Part shown: positions 26,356-35,606 of the stretch, piece after piece
Layout of the letters: every line of letters starts with the position of its first letter
Position numbering within the stretch: position 1 is the stretch's first letter
Assembly (NCBI RefSeq): GCF_023008405.1
Contig: NZ_CP095376.1
Span: forward strand, 3,248,001-3,312,000
DNA length: 64,000 nucleotides
Origin: Amycolatopsis sp. FBCC-B4732
GTDB lineage: Bacteria; Actinomycetota; Actinomycetes; Mycobacteriales; Pseudonocardiaceae
Direction: 5' to 3'
Position numbers and translations under genes: made by a program
Notes under the pieces: generated by a model
Told to the model about the DNA's origin: nothing
Database searches by the model: none
Seen by the model: the letters and a program-made list of their open reading frames with translations, nothing else

Positions 26356-27807
26356 TTAGCGGAAGAGGGCTTCGACGCCGTCGACGGCGAAGTACACCGC
26401 GAACACCAGCGCCAGCACGGAAAGCAGCCAGCCGGCCTCGCGCCACTTGCCACGGCCGATCTTGATGAGCACGAACGCGATCAGGCCGGCGCCGACGCCG
26501 TTGGTGATCGAGTAGGTGAACGGGATCAGGGCCGCGGTCAGGAACACCGGGATCGTGTAGTCGGGGTCGTTCCACGGGATGGTGCGGCACTGCGCGACCA
26601 TCATGCCGCCGATGACCACCAGCGCGGGCGCCGCGGCCTGCGCCGGCACCACGCCGGCGAGCGGGGTGAACAGCAGCGTCCCGGCGAACAGCAGCCCGGT
26701 GACGACGCTCGCCAGCCCGGTGCGGGCGCCTTCGCCGACGCCGGCCGCGGACTCCAGGAACACCGTGTTCGGCGACGAGCCGGTGACGCCGCCCGCGATC
26801 GCGCCCGCGCCGTCGACCAGCAGGATCCGGCCCATCCGCGGGACCTTGCCGTTCTTCGACAGCCCGGCCTCGTCCGAGACGCTGGTGATCGTGCCCATGG
26901 CGTCGAAGAACCCGGACAGCACCAGCGTGAACAGGAACACCGTGGCCGCGAGCGCGCCCGCCGAGGCGAACCCGCCGAACAGGTCGATGTGGCCGAAGAG
27001 CCCGAAGTCCGGTGCGGCGACGACGTGGGCGGGCAGCGCCGGGGTGGTGAGGCCCCAGCCGCCGACGCCGAACCCCTCGTGCAGCACGACGGCGAGCACG
27101 GTGGACACCCCGATGCTGATCAGCACCGCGCCGGGGACCTTGCGGGCCATCAGCACGATCATCAGCAGCAGGCCGAAGCAGAACACGACGATCGGCCAGC
27201 CGTGCAGGTGCCCGCTCGCCCCGAGGCGCACCGGGACCGTGGTCTGGGCCGCGTCCGGCACCCGGGTCACGAACCCGGCGCTGACCAGCCCGACCAGGGC
27301 GATGTAGAGCCCGATCCCGACGGTGATCGCCATCTTGAGCGGCCTGGGAATGGCGTTCATGATCCGTTCGCGGACGCCGCTGACCGCCATCAGCACGATG
27401 CACACGCCTTCGAGCACGACCAGCCCGAACGCCTGCGCCCACGTCATCGACGGCGCCATCTGGAAGGCGACGATGCCGTTGATGCCCAGCCCGGCGGCCA
27501 GCGCGAGGGGCGCGTTGCCGATGAGTCCCATGAGGACGGTCATCACGGCGGCGGCCAGCGCCGTCGCGGTGGTCACCTGCGCGGCGGAGAGCCGGGCGCC
27601 GGTGATGTCGGCGGAGGCGCCGAGGATGAGCGGGTTGAGCAGCACGATGTAGGCCATCGCGACGAACGTCGTGACGCCGCCGCGGACTTCACGGCCGAGG
27701 GTGCTCTGCCGGGCCCGCAGCTCGAACAGCCTGTCGAGCAGGGATCGGCGCTGCGGTGGTTCGGGTACTCCGTCGACCACTGGTGCGGTGACTTCGGTCT
27801 GGGTCAT
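26356..27807 (-). CDS. NCS2-family purine permease (adenine/guanine/hypoxanthine type)
   Basis: The 483-residue membrane protein has about 12-14 hydrophobic segments. It carries the AzgA/PbuG-type signatures GVTTFVAMAYIVLLNPLILG, ALAAGLGINGIVAF and GFFDAMGTITSVSDEAGL, and TGSSPNTVFLESAAGVGEGARTGL split over the middle. These are proton-coupled importers of hypoxanthine, guanine or adenine. The ATG at 27807 begins the family's N-terminus. It lies between guanine deaminase and a cyclotransferase-fold gene, supplying substrates for the deaminase and the xanthine-dehydrogenase-type enzyme encoded just upstream. Confidence 0.9.
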   Translation of the reverse strand: MTQTEVTAPVVDGVPEPPQRRSLLDRLFELRARQSTLGREVRGGVTTFVAMAYIVLLNPLILGASADITGARLSAAQVTTATALAAAVMTVLMGLIGNAPLALAAGLGINGIVAFQMAPSMTWAQAFGLVVLEGVCIVLMAVSGVRERIMNAIPRPLKMAITVGIGLYIALVGLVSAGFVTRVPDAAQTTVPVRLGASGHLHGWPIVVFCFGLLLMIVLMARKVPGAVLISIGVSTVLAVVLHEGFGVGGWGLTTPALPAHVVAAPDFGLFGHIDLFGGFASAGALAATVFLFTLVLSGFFDAMGTITSVSDEAGLSKNGKVPRMGRILLVDGAGAIAGGVTGSSPNTVFLESAAGVGEGARTGLASVVTGLLFAGTLLFTPLAGVVPAQAAAPALVVIGGMMVAQCRTIPWNDPDYTIPVFLTAALIPFTYSITNGVGAGLIAFVLIKIGRGKWREAGWLLSVLALVFAVYFAVDGVEALFR

Positions 27808-27916
27808 GCGTCCTGCCCTTGCCGGTGGGTGTGCTCGGCCAGGCCGAGGCACAGCGCCGTGCCTGGGCGAGCGGGACGTTCGATTCGGTTGTGCTCCGGT
27901 CAGCTGGCCTTGTGGG

Positions 27917-28399
27917 TCAGTAGTCGGTGCGGTCGGCCTTGTCGAGCCAAGCCGCGAAGGGGGCGAAACCGTCCTTTGCGGACAGTCGCGTGACGGGGAC
28001 CGTCCAGGTGTCGCGGGGACGGTCGAAGAGTTCGTAGAAGGCGCGGTCGTCGAAGCCGGCCTTGGCCGCGTCGTCGCGGTCGGCGGCGAAGAGGACCTTG
28101 CCGACGCGCGCCCACAGCGCCGAGGACAGGCACATCGGGCACGGCTCGCAGCTGGACACGAGCACGCAGCCGTCGAGCTTGAAGGTACCGAGTGCCTGGC
28201 AGGCCGCCCGGATCGCGACCACCTCGGCGTGCGCGGTCGGGTCGAGGTTGGCGGTGACGCGGTTGACGCCGGTCGAGACGATCTCGCCGTCTTTCACGAT
28301 CAGCGCGCCGAAGGGGCCGCCGCCGTTCGCGACGTTGGTCTCCGCGATGCGGATGGCCTGGTCGAGCCACTCCTGCTCGACGGAAAGCGACGTGGTCAT
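27917..28399 (-). CDS. guaD: Guanine deaminase, cytidine-deaminase superfamily
   Basis: The 160-residue zinc hydrolase converts guanine to xanthine. Zinc ligands and the catalytic Glu are in TAHAEVVA (His57, Glu59) and EPCPMC (Cys87, Cys90). The C-terminal FYELFDRPRDTW segment and the size match bacterial GuaD rather than tRNA adenosine deaminase. It follows the xanthine-dehydrogenase-type molybdenum subunit by one base and precedes the purine permease, so transport, deamination and oxidation are encoded together. Xanthine from this step is the expected substrate of the upstream enzyme. Confidence 0.88.
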   Translation of the reverse strand: MTTSLSVEQEWLDQAIRIAETNVANGGGPFGALIVKDGEIVSTGVNRVTANLDPTAHAEVVAIRAACQALGTFKLDGCVLVSSCEPCPMCLSSALWARVGKVLFAADRDDAAKAGFDDRAFYELFDRPRDTWTVPVTRLSAKDGFAPFAAWLDKADRTDY

Positions 28400-28400
28400 C

Positions 28401-30692
28401 TCAAACTCCTGTGATGTGCTCGGGGCGGATCGGGACGCGCGGCAGCTCGAGGCCGGTGGCCGCGCGGATGGCGTTGGCGATCGCGGGGGTCGCCGAGATG
28501 GTGGGCGGTTCGCCGACGCCGCGGACGCCGTAGGGCGCGTGCGGGTCGGGGCGTTCGAGGACGTCGACGCGCATCGGCGGCATGTCGAGGATCGTGGGAA
28601 TGAGGTAGTCGGTGAACGACGGGTTCCGCACCTTCCCGTCCTTGACCAGGATCTCCTCCATCACGGCGAGGCCGAGGCCCTGGGCCGAGCCGCCCTGGAT
28701 CTGGGCGACGACGGCGTCGGGGTTCATCGCCTTGCCGACGTCCTGGGCGCAGTCCAGCTGCACGACCTTGACCAGGCCGAGATCGAGGTCGACGTCGACC
28801 ACCGCGCGGTGGGCCGAGAAGCCGTATTGCACGTGCGCGTCACCCTGCCCGGTCTCCGGGTCCAGCGGGTAGGTCGGGCGGTGGTGGAACTCGCGGGTCT
28901 CCTCGATCGCGGTGTCGCCGAGCAGTTCGGCCAGGTCCGCGACGACTTCGCCGTCGGCCGCGACGACCTTCCCGCCCACCAGGGACATCCCTTCGGCGGG
29001 CACCCCGAGCCGGGCGTACACCGCTTCGGCGACCGCGCGGCAGGCGTTGCGGACCGCGCCGCCGGTGACGTAGGTCTGGCGTGACGCCGAGCTGGACCCG
29101 GCGTCACCGACGCTCGTGTCGGCCGGGTGCACGCTGACCCGCGTCAGGCCCAGCTCGGTGCGCGCGATCTGCTGCTGCAGGGTGACGAGTCCCTGGCCGA
29201 CCTCGGCCGCGGCGGTGTGCACCATCGCGACCGCTTCGCCGCCGAGCACCTCCAGGCGGACGCGGGCGGTCGAGTAGTCGTCGAGCCCCTCGGCGTAGGA
29301 GATGTTCTTGATCGTGACGCCGTAGCCGACCCCGCGGACGACGCCTTCGCCGTGCGTGGTGTTGGACGCGCCGCCGGGCAGCTCGCGGATGTCGCGTTCG
29401 CCGGCCGGCTCGGGCGGCAGCGGCAGGTCCCGCACCCGCTGGACCAGCTCGGCGACCGGCGCCGGGAAGTCCACCACCTGACCGGTGACCACAGTGGACC
29501 CTTCGCTCAGCGCGTTGCGGATCCGCAGTTCCGCCGGGTCCAGGTCCAAAGCGGACGCCAGTTTGTCCATCTGGGACTCGTAGGCGTAGGTCGGCTGGAC
29601 CGCGCCGAGACCGCGCATCGCGCCGCAGGTCGGGTTGTTGGTGTAGACGCCCCAGCCCTCGATGTGCGCGTTCGGCACGTCGTAGGGACCGACGCTCAGG
29701 GTGGTGCCGTTGCCGACCACCACCGGGGTCTTGGACGCATACGCGCCGCCGTCGAAGTACATCCGCGCCCGGACGTAGACGAGCTTGCCGTCGCGGGTGG
29801 CGCCGTGCTCGTAGTACATCTTCGCCGGGTGGCGGTGGACGTGCCCGAAGAACGACTCCAGGCGGTTGTAGCTCATCTTCACCGGACGCCCGGTGCGCAG
29901 CGCGAGCATGCACGAGTGGATCTGCATGGACAGGTCCTCGCGGCCGCCGAACGCGCCGCCGACGCCCGACAGCGTCAGCCGCACCTTCTCCAGCGGGAGA
30001 CCCAGGGCCTTGGCCGTCTGGCGCTGGTCGACGTGCAGCCACTGGGTGGCCAGGTAGAGGTCGACGCCGCCGTCCTCGGCCGGCACGGCGAGCCCGGACT
30101 CCGGGCCGAGGAACGCCTGGTCCTGCATGCCGATTTCGTACACGCCGGAGACCACGACGTCCGCGGTCGCGGCCGGGTCGCCCTTGACGATCCGCTGGTG
30201 GCGGACCAGGTTCCCGTCCGGGTGCAGCTTCGGCAGGGTGTCGTCGTGCGCGGCCCGCTCGGGGTCGGTGATCGGCTCGAGGACGTCGTACTCGACGACG
30301 ATCTCCTTGAGCGCCTGCCGCGCGATCTCCGGGTGGTCGGCGGCCAGGATCGCGATCGGCTCGCCCTGGTAGCGCACCAGGTCCGCGGCCAGCGCCGGCG
30401 TGTCCTGGTACTTGAGGCCGTAGACGTTCTCCCCCGGTACGTCCTCGTGCGTGAGCACCGCGTGCACGCCGGGCTGGGCGAGCGCGCGGGAGACGTCGAG
30501 GCGGACGATCCGGGCGTGCGGGTGCGGGCTGCGCAGCGTGGCGCCCCACAGCATGTCCTCGTGCCACAGGTCCGAGGAGTAGGCGAACTCGCCGCGGACC
30601 TTGAGCGTGCCGTCCGGGCGCAGCGGGCTCTCGCCGATGCCACCGGCGATCGTGTCGTGCAGCTCCTGCGGGGAGCGGGCCGGCGCGCTCAT
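28401..30692 (-). CDS. Xanthine-dehydrogenase-type molybdopterin-binding subunit
   Basis: The 763-residue protein is the large subunit of a molybdenum hydroxylase. It contains GxAxYSSD-like entry (VRGEFAYSSDLW), LRSPHPHARIV, the moco loop LSGVGGAFGGRED, CGAMRGLGAVQPTYAYES, and YGVRGVGEPP with the catalytic Glu. With the small [2Fe-2S] and FAD subunits upstream it makes a three-chain enzyme. Neighbouring guanine deaminase and purine permease point to xanthine or hypoxanthine oxidation; other substrates of the family cannot be excluded. The ATG at 30692 overlaps the preceding stop (ATGA). Confidence 0.88.
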   Translation of the reverse strand: MSAPARSPQELHDTIAGGIGESPLRPDGTLKVRGEFAYSSDLWHEDMLWGATLRSPHPHARIVRLDVSRALAQPGVHAVLTHEDVPGENVYGLKYQDTPALAADLVRYQGEPIAILAADHPEIARQALKEIVVEYDVLEPITDPERAAHDDTLPKLHPDGNLVRHQRIVKGDPAATADVVVSGVYEIGMQDQAFLGPESGLAVPAEDGGVDLYLATQWLHVDQRQTAKALGLPLEKVRLTLSGVGGAFGGREDLSMQIHSCMLALRTGRPVKMSYNRLESFFGHVHRHPAKMYYEHGATRDGKLVYVRARMYFDGGAYASKTPVVVGNGTTLSVGPYDVPNAHIEGWGVYTNNPTCGAMRGLGAVQPTYAYESQMDKLASALDLDPAELRIRNALSEGSTVVTGQVVDFPAPVAELVQRVRDLPLPPEPAGERDIRELPGGASNTTHGEGVVRGVGYGVTIKNISYAEGLDDYSTARVRLEVLGGEAVAMVHTAAAEVGQGLVTLQQQIARTELGLTRVSVHPADTSVGDAGSSSASRQTYVTGGAVRNACRAVAEAVYARLGVPAEGMSLVGGKVVAADGEVVADLAELLGDTAIEETREFHHRPTYPLDPETGQGDAHVQYGFSAHRAVVDVDLDLGLVKVVQLDCAQDVGKAMNPDAVVAQIQGGSAQGLGLAVMEEILVKDGKVRNPSFTDYLIPTILDMPPMRVDVLERPDPHAPYGVRGVGEPPTISATPAIANAIRAATGLELPRVPIRPEHITGV

Positions 30693-31153
30693 CGGACGGC
30701 CTTCTTCGCGGCCGCGTCGCGGACGGCGTCGAGGATCTTCTCGTAACCCGTGCAGCGGCAGAGGTTCCCGGCGAGGGCCTCGCGGATCTCGACGTCGCTC
30801 GGGTCCGGGACCCGCTCGATCAGGTCGTGCGCCGCGACCAGCAGGCCGGGCGTGCAGAACCCGCACTGGACCGCGCCGCGCTCGACGAACGACTCCTGCA
30901 CCGGGTCGAGCTCGTCGCCCTCGGCCAGGCCCTCGACAGTGACGACGTCGCGGCCCTCGGCCTGCCCGGCCGCGACCAGGCACGCGCACGCCGGGACACC
31001 GTCGAGGTAGACCGTGCACGAACCGCATTCCCCCTGTTCACAGGCGTTCTTCGAGCCGGGAAGGCCGAGCCGCTCGCGCAGCACGTAGAGCAGGCTCTCG
31101 CCTTCCCAGACGTTGTCCGCCCGGCGGTGCTCGCCGTTGACGGTGACATTCAC
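30689..31153 (-). CDS. Molybdenum hydroxylase [2Fe-2S] subunit
   Basis: The 154-residue protein has two iron-sulphur domains: plant-type ferredoxin ligands CEQGECGSC (Cys38, Cys43, Cys46) plus CAC (Cys56/58), and the all-helical domain with CGFC (Cys97, Cys100) and LCRCTGY (Cys132, Cys134). It passes electrons from the molybdenum centre to FAD. The GTG at 31153 was preferred because it overlaps the preceding stop as GTGA; a GTG two codons earlier at 31159 is equally readable. The gene lies inside a tight FAD, iron-sulphur, molybdenum subunit order. Confidence 0.92.
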   Translation of the reverse strand: MNVTVNGEHRRADNVWEGESLLYVLRERLGLPGSKNACEQGECGSCTVYLDGVPACACLVAAGQAEGRDVVTVEGLAEGDELDPVQESFVERGAVQCGFCTPGLLVAAHDLIERVPDPSDVEIREALAGNLCRCTGYEKILDAVRDAAAKKAVR

Positions 31154-32019
31154 GCGCACTTCGCGCTCCCTTCGCAGTATTCGGTCCAGGCCCAGGTCAG
31201 CGTCCGCCGCGCCATGACCCCCAGTGCGTGGCGCCGGTAGGCCGCGCTGCCCCGGACGTCGTCGATCGGCGAGGCGGCCCCGGCGACCAGGTCGCCGAAG
31301 CGGCGCTTGACCGAGTCGTTCAGCGCCTTCGGGGCGTCCCAGTCCAGCTCGCCGGCCAGGAACTCCTCGGCTTCGACGGCCCGGCGCGGAGTGGGCGCGG
31401 CCGAGCCGACGCCGGTGCCGACCCGCCGTTCGGCCGGGTGCAGGGCCAGCCCGAACGCGGCGACCGCGATGACCATCGCGTTGCGCGTGCCGATCTTGCT
31501 GAACTGCTGGGGCCCGGTGGCCGGCTCCAGCAGCACCGCGGTGATCAGCTCGTCTTCGGCCAGGACGTTGCGCTTGACCCCCAGGTAGAAGTCCTTCGCC
31601 GCGACGACCCGGGTGCCGCGGACCGAGGCGATTTCGACCTCGGCGCCGGCCGCCAGCAACGCCGGGTGGGCATCACCCGCGGGCGAAGCCGCGCCCAGAT
31701 TGCCGCCCACGGAACCGCGGTTGCGGATCTGCGGCGACCCCACGGTCCGCGCGGCCATCGCCAGGCCGGGCAGCTGCGTGCCCAGTTCGGCGATGATCCG
31801 GGTGTAGGGCACTGCCGCACCGATGCGGATCCGGCCGCCGTCGGTGCCGTGCTCGTGGAGCTCGGCGACGCGGCCGAGGTCGAGCAGGGCGCCGGGACGG
31901 CGGTGGTCGAAGTTGATCTCGACCATCACGTCCGTGCCGCCGGCGATCGGGACCGCACCGGGGTTCGCGGCACGCGCGGCGAGCGCGTCGGCCAGCGAGG
32001 CGGGTCGGAGGAATTCCAC
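31150..32019 (-). CDS. Molybdenum hydroxylase FAD-binding subunit
   Basis: The 289-residue protein has the FAD-binding motifs of the medium subunit: VPIAGGTDVMVEIN near residue 23-36, and GSPQIRNRGSVGGNLGAASPAGD near 92-114 (two linked blocks), followed by the CO-dehydrogenase flavoprotein C-terminal domain. It receives electrons from the iron-sulphur subunit and passes them to NAD+ or O2. It is the first gene of the purine-catabolic operon. The GTG at 32019 directly starts the conserved EFLRPASLADAL. The 194-bp gap upstream must carry the operon promoter. Confidence 0.9.
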   Translation of the reverse strand: MEFLRPASLADALAARAANPGAVPIAGGTDVMVEINFDHRRPGALLDLGRVAELHEHGTDGGRIRIGAAVPYTRIIAELGTQLPGLAMAARTVGSPQIRNRGSVGGNLGAASPAGDAHPALLAAGAEVEIASVRGTRVVAAKDFYLGVKRNVLAEDELITAVLLEPATGPQQFSKIGTRNAMVIAVAAFGLALHPAERRVGTGVGSAAPTPRRAVEAEEFLAGELDWDAPKALNDSVKRRFGDLVAGAASPIDDVRGSAAYRRHALGVMARRTLTWAWTEYCEGSAKCA

Positions 32020-32213
32020 TGTGGACGTCCTTTCGGGGCTGCTTCGTCAAGAAGTACACACGCTCGGGTGTGGCCGGGACCACGGCAAAACCCCTGAAAG
32101 GCGGGTGAATTTACCGCCCGCGTTTGTACTTTCCGACAACCGCCTGACCCAGGGCGCGGAAAGGCCGCCGCACGAGGTCAGGGTCTCGCGCGGCGGCCGT
32201 GGTCACGCGGGTG
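32020..32213. promoter_or_regulatory. Promoter region of the purine-catabolic operon
   Basis: The 194-bp gap holds a semi-palindromic AT-centred element GGCGGGTGAATTTACCGCCC at about 32100-32119 and two TTGTAC/GTACAC-like blocks (near 32076 and 32126). No gene is visible. Which protein binds is unknown; no purine-type regulator gene is next to it. Confidence 0.4.
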
Positions 32214-33902
32214 TTACGTGGGTTCGAACTCGCGGACGGCGTCGAGGGCGGCACCCATGGCGGCGTTGCCCTCGCGTTCGATCATGATCTCCACCAGGAC
32301 CGGGCGGCTGGTGCGCTCGGCCTCCTTGCGCGCCCACTCCAGCGACGTCCGGATCTCTCCCGGCTCGTGCACGCGGGTGCCGGAGCAGCCGTAGGCCTCC
32401 ATGATCTTGACGTTGTCCGTGCCGTTCGCGTCGTAGTGGATGTCGACCTCGAAGTTCATGTCGTACCCGGTCTCGGCCTGGCGGATCAGGCCGAGGTACT
32501 CGTTGTTGAGCATGATCAGCACGAACCCGACGTCGTACTGGGCCGCCACCGCCAGCTCCTCGACGAGGAACTGGAACGAGTAGTCGCCGACCACGCCGAC
32601 GACCTCGGCTCCGGGCCGCGCCTTCTTCACGCCGATCGCGGCGGGGATCTCCCAGCCGAGCGGGCCGGCCTGGCCGCACACCTGGTAGTGGCGCGGCTTG
32701 TGCGCCTGCTGGAACTGGCCCGACCAGATCTGGTAGAGCCCGATCGCGGTGACGAAGTACGTGTCCTCGCCGAAGGTTTCGTTGATCTCCTTGAAGACCC
32801 GCGGCGCCTTGATCGGCAGGGCGTCGAAGTCGTCGCGGCGGGGAAGCGCTTCCTTGAGCTCCGCGATCCGGCCGACCCACGCACGCCTCTGCGAGACTTC
32901 CCGCTTCTCCAGCGCCGCCAGCAGCGCGTCGAGGAACTCCCGCGTGTCCGAAACGATCCCGAGGTCGGGCCCGAACACCTTGCCCAGCTGCGTCGGCTCG
33001 ATGTCGACGTGGATGAACTTCCGCTCACCCCGGTACACCGACAGCTCACCGGTGTGCCGGTCGCCGAACCGAGCGCCCAGCGCCAGCACCAGGTCCGACT
33101 CCAGGAAGGCCGCGTTCGCCCAGCGCTGCGACGTCTGGATGCCCGCCATCCCGGCGAACAGCTCGTGGTTCTCGGGGAAGCTGCCCTTGCCCATCAGCGT
33201 CACCTGCACCGGCACGTCCAGGCGCTCGGCCGCGGCGCGCAGCTGCTCGCTCGCCTCGCCGAGGACGACGCCGCCACCGGCCAGGATGATCGGGCGTTCG
33301 GCGGCCAGGAGCATTTCGAGGGCCCGCTCGACCCGCGCGGCCGCGGGCTTCACGGCGGTCACCGGCAGCGGCGAGTCGATCGACGAGTCCCACTCGATGT
33401 CCTGCTTCTGGACGTCGATCGGCAGGTCGATGAGCACCGGACCGGGCCGGCCGGACCGCGCGACCCGGAATGCCTCGCGGAAGATCCACGGCAGCTGCGC
33501 GGCTTCCTTGACCTGCACCGCCCACTTGGTGACCGGCTTGGCGATCTCGACGATGTCGACCGCCTGGAAGGCTTCCTGGTGCAGCTTCGTCGTGGCCGCC
33601 TGGCCGGTGATGCAGATCATCGGGATCGAGTCCGCGTGCGCGGTGTAGAGCCCGGTGATCATGTTGGTCCCGGCCGGGCCGGACGTGCCGATGGCGACGC
33701 CGACGTTGCCGTTCGTCCTCGCCCAGCCGTCGGCCATGTGCGTCGCGCCCTCTTCGTGGCGGACGATCAAGTGCTCGATCGCCCGTCCTTGCAGGGCGTT
33801 GTACAGCGGGAGGATCGCGGCGCCGGGGCAGCCGAAGACGGTGTCGACGCCTTCGCTCTCCAGGACGTCGACGACCGCCTGCATCGCGGGGATTCTGGGC
33901 AT
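32214..33902 (-). CDS. gcl: Glyoxylate carboligase (tartronate-semialdehyde synthase)
   Basis: The 562-residue ThDP enzyme condenses two glyoxylates to tartronate semialdehyde and CO2. It aligns along its length with E. coli Gcl: TSGPAGTNMITGLYTAHADS, AFQAVDIVEIAKPVTKWAV, GLYQIWSGQFQ, GQAGPLGWEIPAAIGV, GDYSFQFLVEELAVAAQ. The cofactor-activating position, which is Val51 in E. coli Gcl, is Glu50 here (VRHEEGATHMADG), as in ordinary ThDP enzymes. The flanking reductase and isomerase genes support the glycerate-pathway role. It is the last gene of a three-gene operon with one-base spacing to the reductase. Confidence 0.87.
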   Translation of the reverse strand: MPRIPAMQAVVDVLESEGVDTVFGCPGAAILPLYNALQGRAIEHLIVRHEEGATHMADGWARTNGNVGVAIGTSGPAGTNMITGLYTAHADSIPMICITGQAATTKLHQEAFQAVDIVEIAKPVTKWAVQVKEAAQLPWIFREAFRVARSGRPGPVLIDLPIDVQKQDIEWDSSIDSPLPVTAVKPAAARVERALEMLLAAERPIILAGGGVVLGEASEQLRAAAERLDVPVQVTLMGKGSFPENHELFAGMAGIQTSQRWANAAFLESDLVLALGARFGDRHTGELSVYRGERKFIHVDIEPTQLGKVFGPDLGIVSDTREFLDALLAALEKREVSQRRAWVGRIAELKEALPRRDDFDALPIKAPRVFKEINETFGEDTYFVTAIGLYQIWSGQFQQAHKPRHYQVCGQAGPLGWEIPAAIGVKKARPGAEVVGVVGDYSFQFLVEELAVAAQYDVGFVLIMLNNEYLGLIRQAETGYDMNFEVDIHYDANGTDNVKIMEAYGCSGTRVHEPGEIRTSLEWARKEAERTSRPVLVEIMIEREGNAAMGAALDAVREFEPT

Positions 33903-33903
33903 G

Positions 33904-34791
33904 TCACACCTCCGCCGGGACGCGGCCCGACAACTGTTCGGCGACCTTCAGCAAGGCCGAGTGGTCCAGGGAGCCGTACCCCATGGCGCGGCCGGCGGCG
34001 ACGAGCTGGGCGACCAGCCCGGTGAGCGGGAGCGCGACGTCGGCCTGCCGGGCGGCGGCCAGCGCGATCCCCATGTCCTTGTGGTGCAGGTCGATCCGGA
34101 ACCCCGGCGCGAACTGACGGTCCACCATGGACCTGCGCTTGAGCTCGAGGATCCGGCTGCCCGCCAGTCCCCCGGCGAGCACGTCGAGGCCGGTGGCGGC
34201 GTCCACACCGGACGCTTCGAGCAGCACGATCGCTTCGGCGACGAGCCCGTAGATCCCGCCGACGACGAGCTGGTTCGCGGCCTTGACGACCTGGCCGGCG
34301 CCGTGCGGGCCGACGTGCACGACGGTCTTGCCGACGGCGTCGAGCACCGGCTTGGCGGCCTCGAAGTCCTCCTCGGAGCCACCGACCATGATGGACAGCG
34401 ACGCCTGCTCGGCGCCCGCCTGGCCACCCGACACGGGAGCGTCGAGCACGCGGATCTTCCTGTCCCGCGCGGCTTCGGCGACCGCGATCGACGTCTCGGG
34501 CCGGATGGTGCTCATGTCGATCAGCAGCGCGCCGGGCTCGGCGGCGTCGAGGACGCCACCGGCGGCCAGCACGACCTCCTCGACCTGCGGGTGGTTCGGC
34601 AGCATCGTGATCACGACGGCCGCGCCGGCCACCGCGTCGGCGACACCGGTCGCGGCGCGCCCGCCGGCGGCCGCGAGCTTCTCCCCCGCCGCCGCGTGGA
34701 CGTCGTAGCCGGCGACGTCGTGCCCGGCCGCGACCAGGTGCGCGGCCATCGGGGCGCCCATCACGCCCAGTCCGATGAATCCCAGTTTCAT
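33904..34791 (-). CDS. garR: Tartronate semialdehyde reductase
   Basis: The 295-residue protein is a beta-hydroxyacid dehydrogenase: GFIGLGVMGAPMAAHL (NAD(P)-binding, residues 4-19), DAPVSGGQAGAEQASLSIMVGG (substrate loop, two parts), and VVKAANQLVVGG with the catalytic Lys. It reduces tartronate semialdehyde to D-glycerate. The ATG at 34791 overlaps the hydroxypyruvate isomerase stop (ATGA). Between isomerase and carboligase genes its substrate is well supported; relatives such as 3-hydroxyisobutyrate dehydrogenase share the motifs. Confidence 0.88.
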   Translation of the reverse strand: MKLGFIGLGVMGAPMAAHLVAAGHDVAGYDVHAAAGEKLAAAGGRAATGVADAVAGAAVVITMLPNHPQVEEVVLAAGGVLDAAEPGALLIDMSTIRPETSIAVAEAARDRKIRVLDAPVSGGQAGAEQASLSIMVGGSEEDFEAAKPVLDAVGKTVVHVGPHGAGQVVKAANQLVVGGIYGLVAEAIVLLEASGVDAATGLDVLAGGLAGSRILELKRRSMVDRQFAPGFRIDLHHKDMGIALAAARQADVALPLTGLVAQLVAAGRAMGYGSLDHSALLKVAEQLSGRVPAEV

Positions 34792-35594
34792 GCTCGTCCC
34801 CTTCGGGTGATCGGCAGCCAGTCCAGCGACGCGAGGGTGTCGGGCTCCGGGACGTACTCGATCCCGACGAACCCGTCGTAGCCGGCGTCCTGCAGCTTCG
34901 CGAGGTGTCCCTCGATGTCCAGCGAGCCGGTGCCGGGCTGGTGGCGCCCGGGCGCGTCGGCGATCTGCACGTGCCCGATCCGGGCGATGTGCGTCGTCGG
35001 CAGCGCGTCCAGGTCGTCGCCGTTGACTGCCAGGTGGTACAGGTCGGCCAGCAGCCGCACGTTGTCGCGCCCGAGGTCGTCGAGCACGGCCACGGCGTCC
35101 GCGGCGGTCTTGAGCGGGTAGCGGTCCGCACCGGAGAGCGGTTCGAGGACCAGCTGCGCACCGATCTTCGCGGCGGCTTCCGCGGCGGTGGCGAGGTGCA
35201 CCAGCGCCAGGTCGTCCTGCTTGACGGGGTCTTCGCCGTCGAGCCGGTTGCCGTAGAGCGCGTTGAAGCTGCGGCACCCGGTGCGCTCGGCGATGTCCAG
35301 CGCGACGACGAGGCTGTCGGCGAACTCGGCTTCGCGCCCGATCCAGGACACCAGGCCCCGCTCCCCCGCGGCCATGTCCCCGGCGTAGAAGTTCAGCCCG
35401 CGCAGCCGGACACCGTCCAGGCTCCGCACGAAGGCGTCCACCTCGTCCCGCCCGGGCACGGCGGACTCGAACGGCCACCAGTACTCGACGTCGCTGAAGC
35501 CCGCCGCCCGCGCGGCCGCCGCGCGCTCGAGGAGGGGAACTTCCTTGAACAGCAGCGACAGGTTGACGACGTACGGCAGGGAGTGCTCGGGCAT
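34788..35594 (-). CDS. hyi: Hydroxypyruvate isomerase
   Basis: The 268-residue TIM-barrel protein interconverts hydroxypyruvate and tartronate semialdehyde. It starts LPYVVNLSLLFKEVPLLERA and keeps GFSDVEYWWPF, LNFYAGDMAAGERGL, LVLEPLS and HVQIADAPGRHQPGTG, with metal-binding Glu, Asp, His and Glu residues. The ATG at 35594 has GAGGTA at good spacing. It is the first gene of the gcl operon; two operator-like repeats spaced 21 bases apart lie just upstream. Confidence 0.9.
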   Translation of the reverse strand: MPEHSLPYVVNLSLLFKEVPLLERAAAARAAGFSDVEYWWPFESAVPGRDEVDAFVRSLDGVRLRGLNFYAGDMAAGERGLVSWIGREAEFADSLVVALDIAERTGCRSFNALYGNRLDGEDPVKQDDLALVHLATAAEAAAKIGAQLVLEPLSGADRYPLKTAADAVAVLDDLGRDNVRLLADLYHLAVNGDDLDALPTTHIARIGHVQIADAPGRHQPGTGSLDIEGHLAKLQDAGYDGFVGIEYVPEPDTLASLDWLPITRRGRA

Positions 35595-35606
35595 CGCTAC
35601 CTCAAA

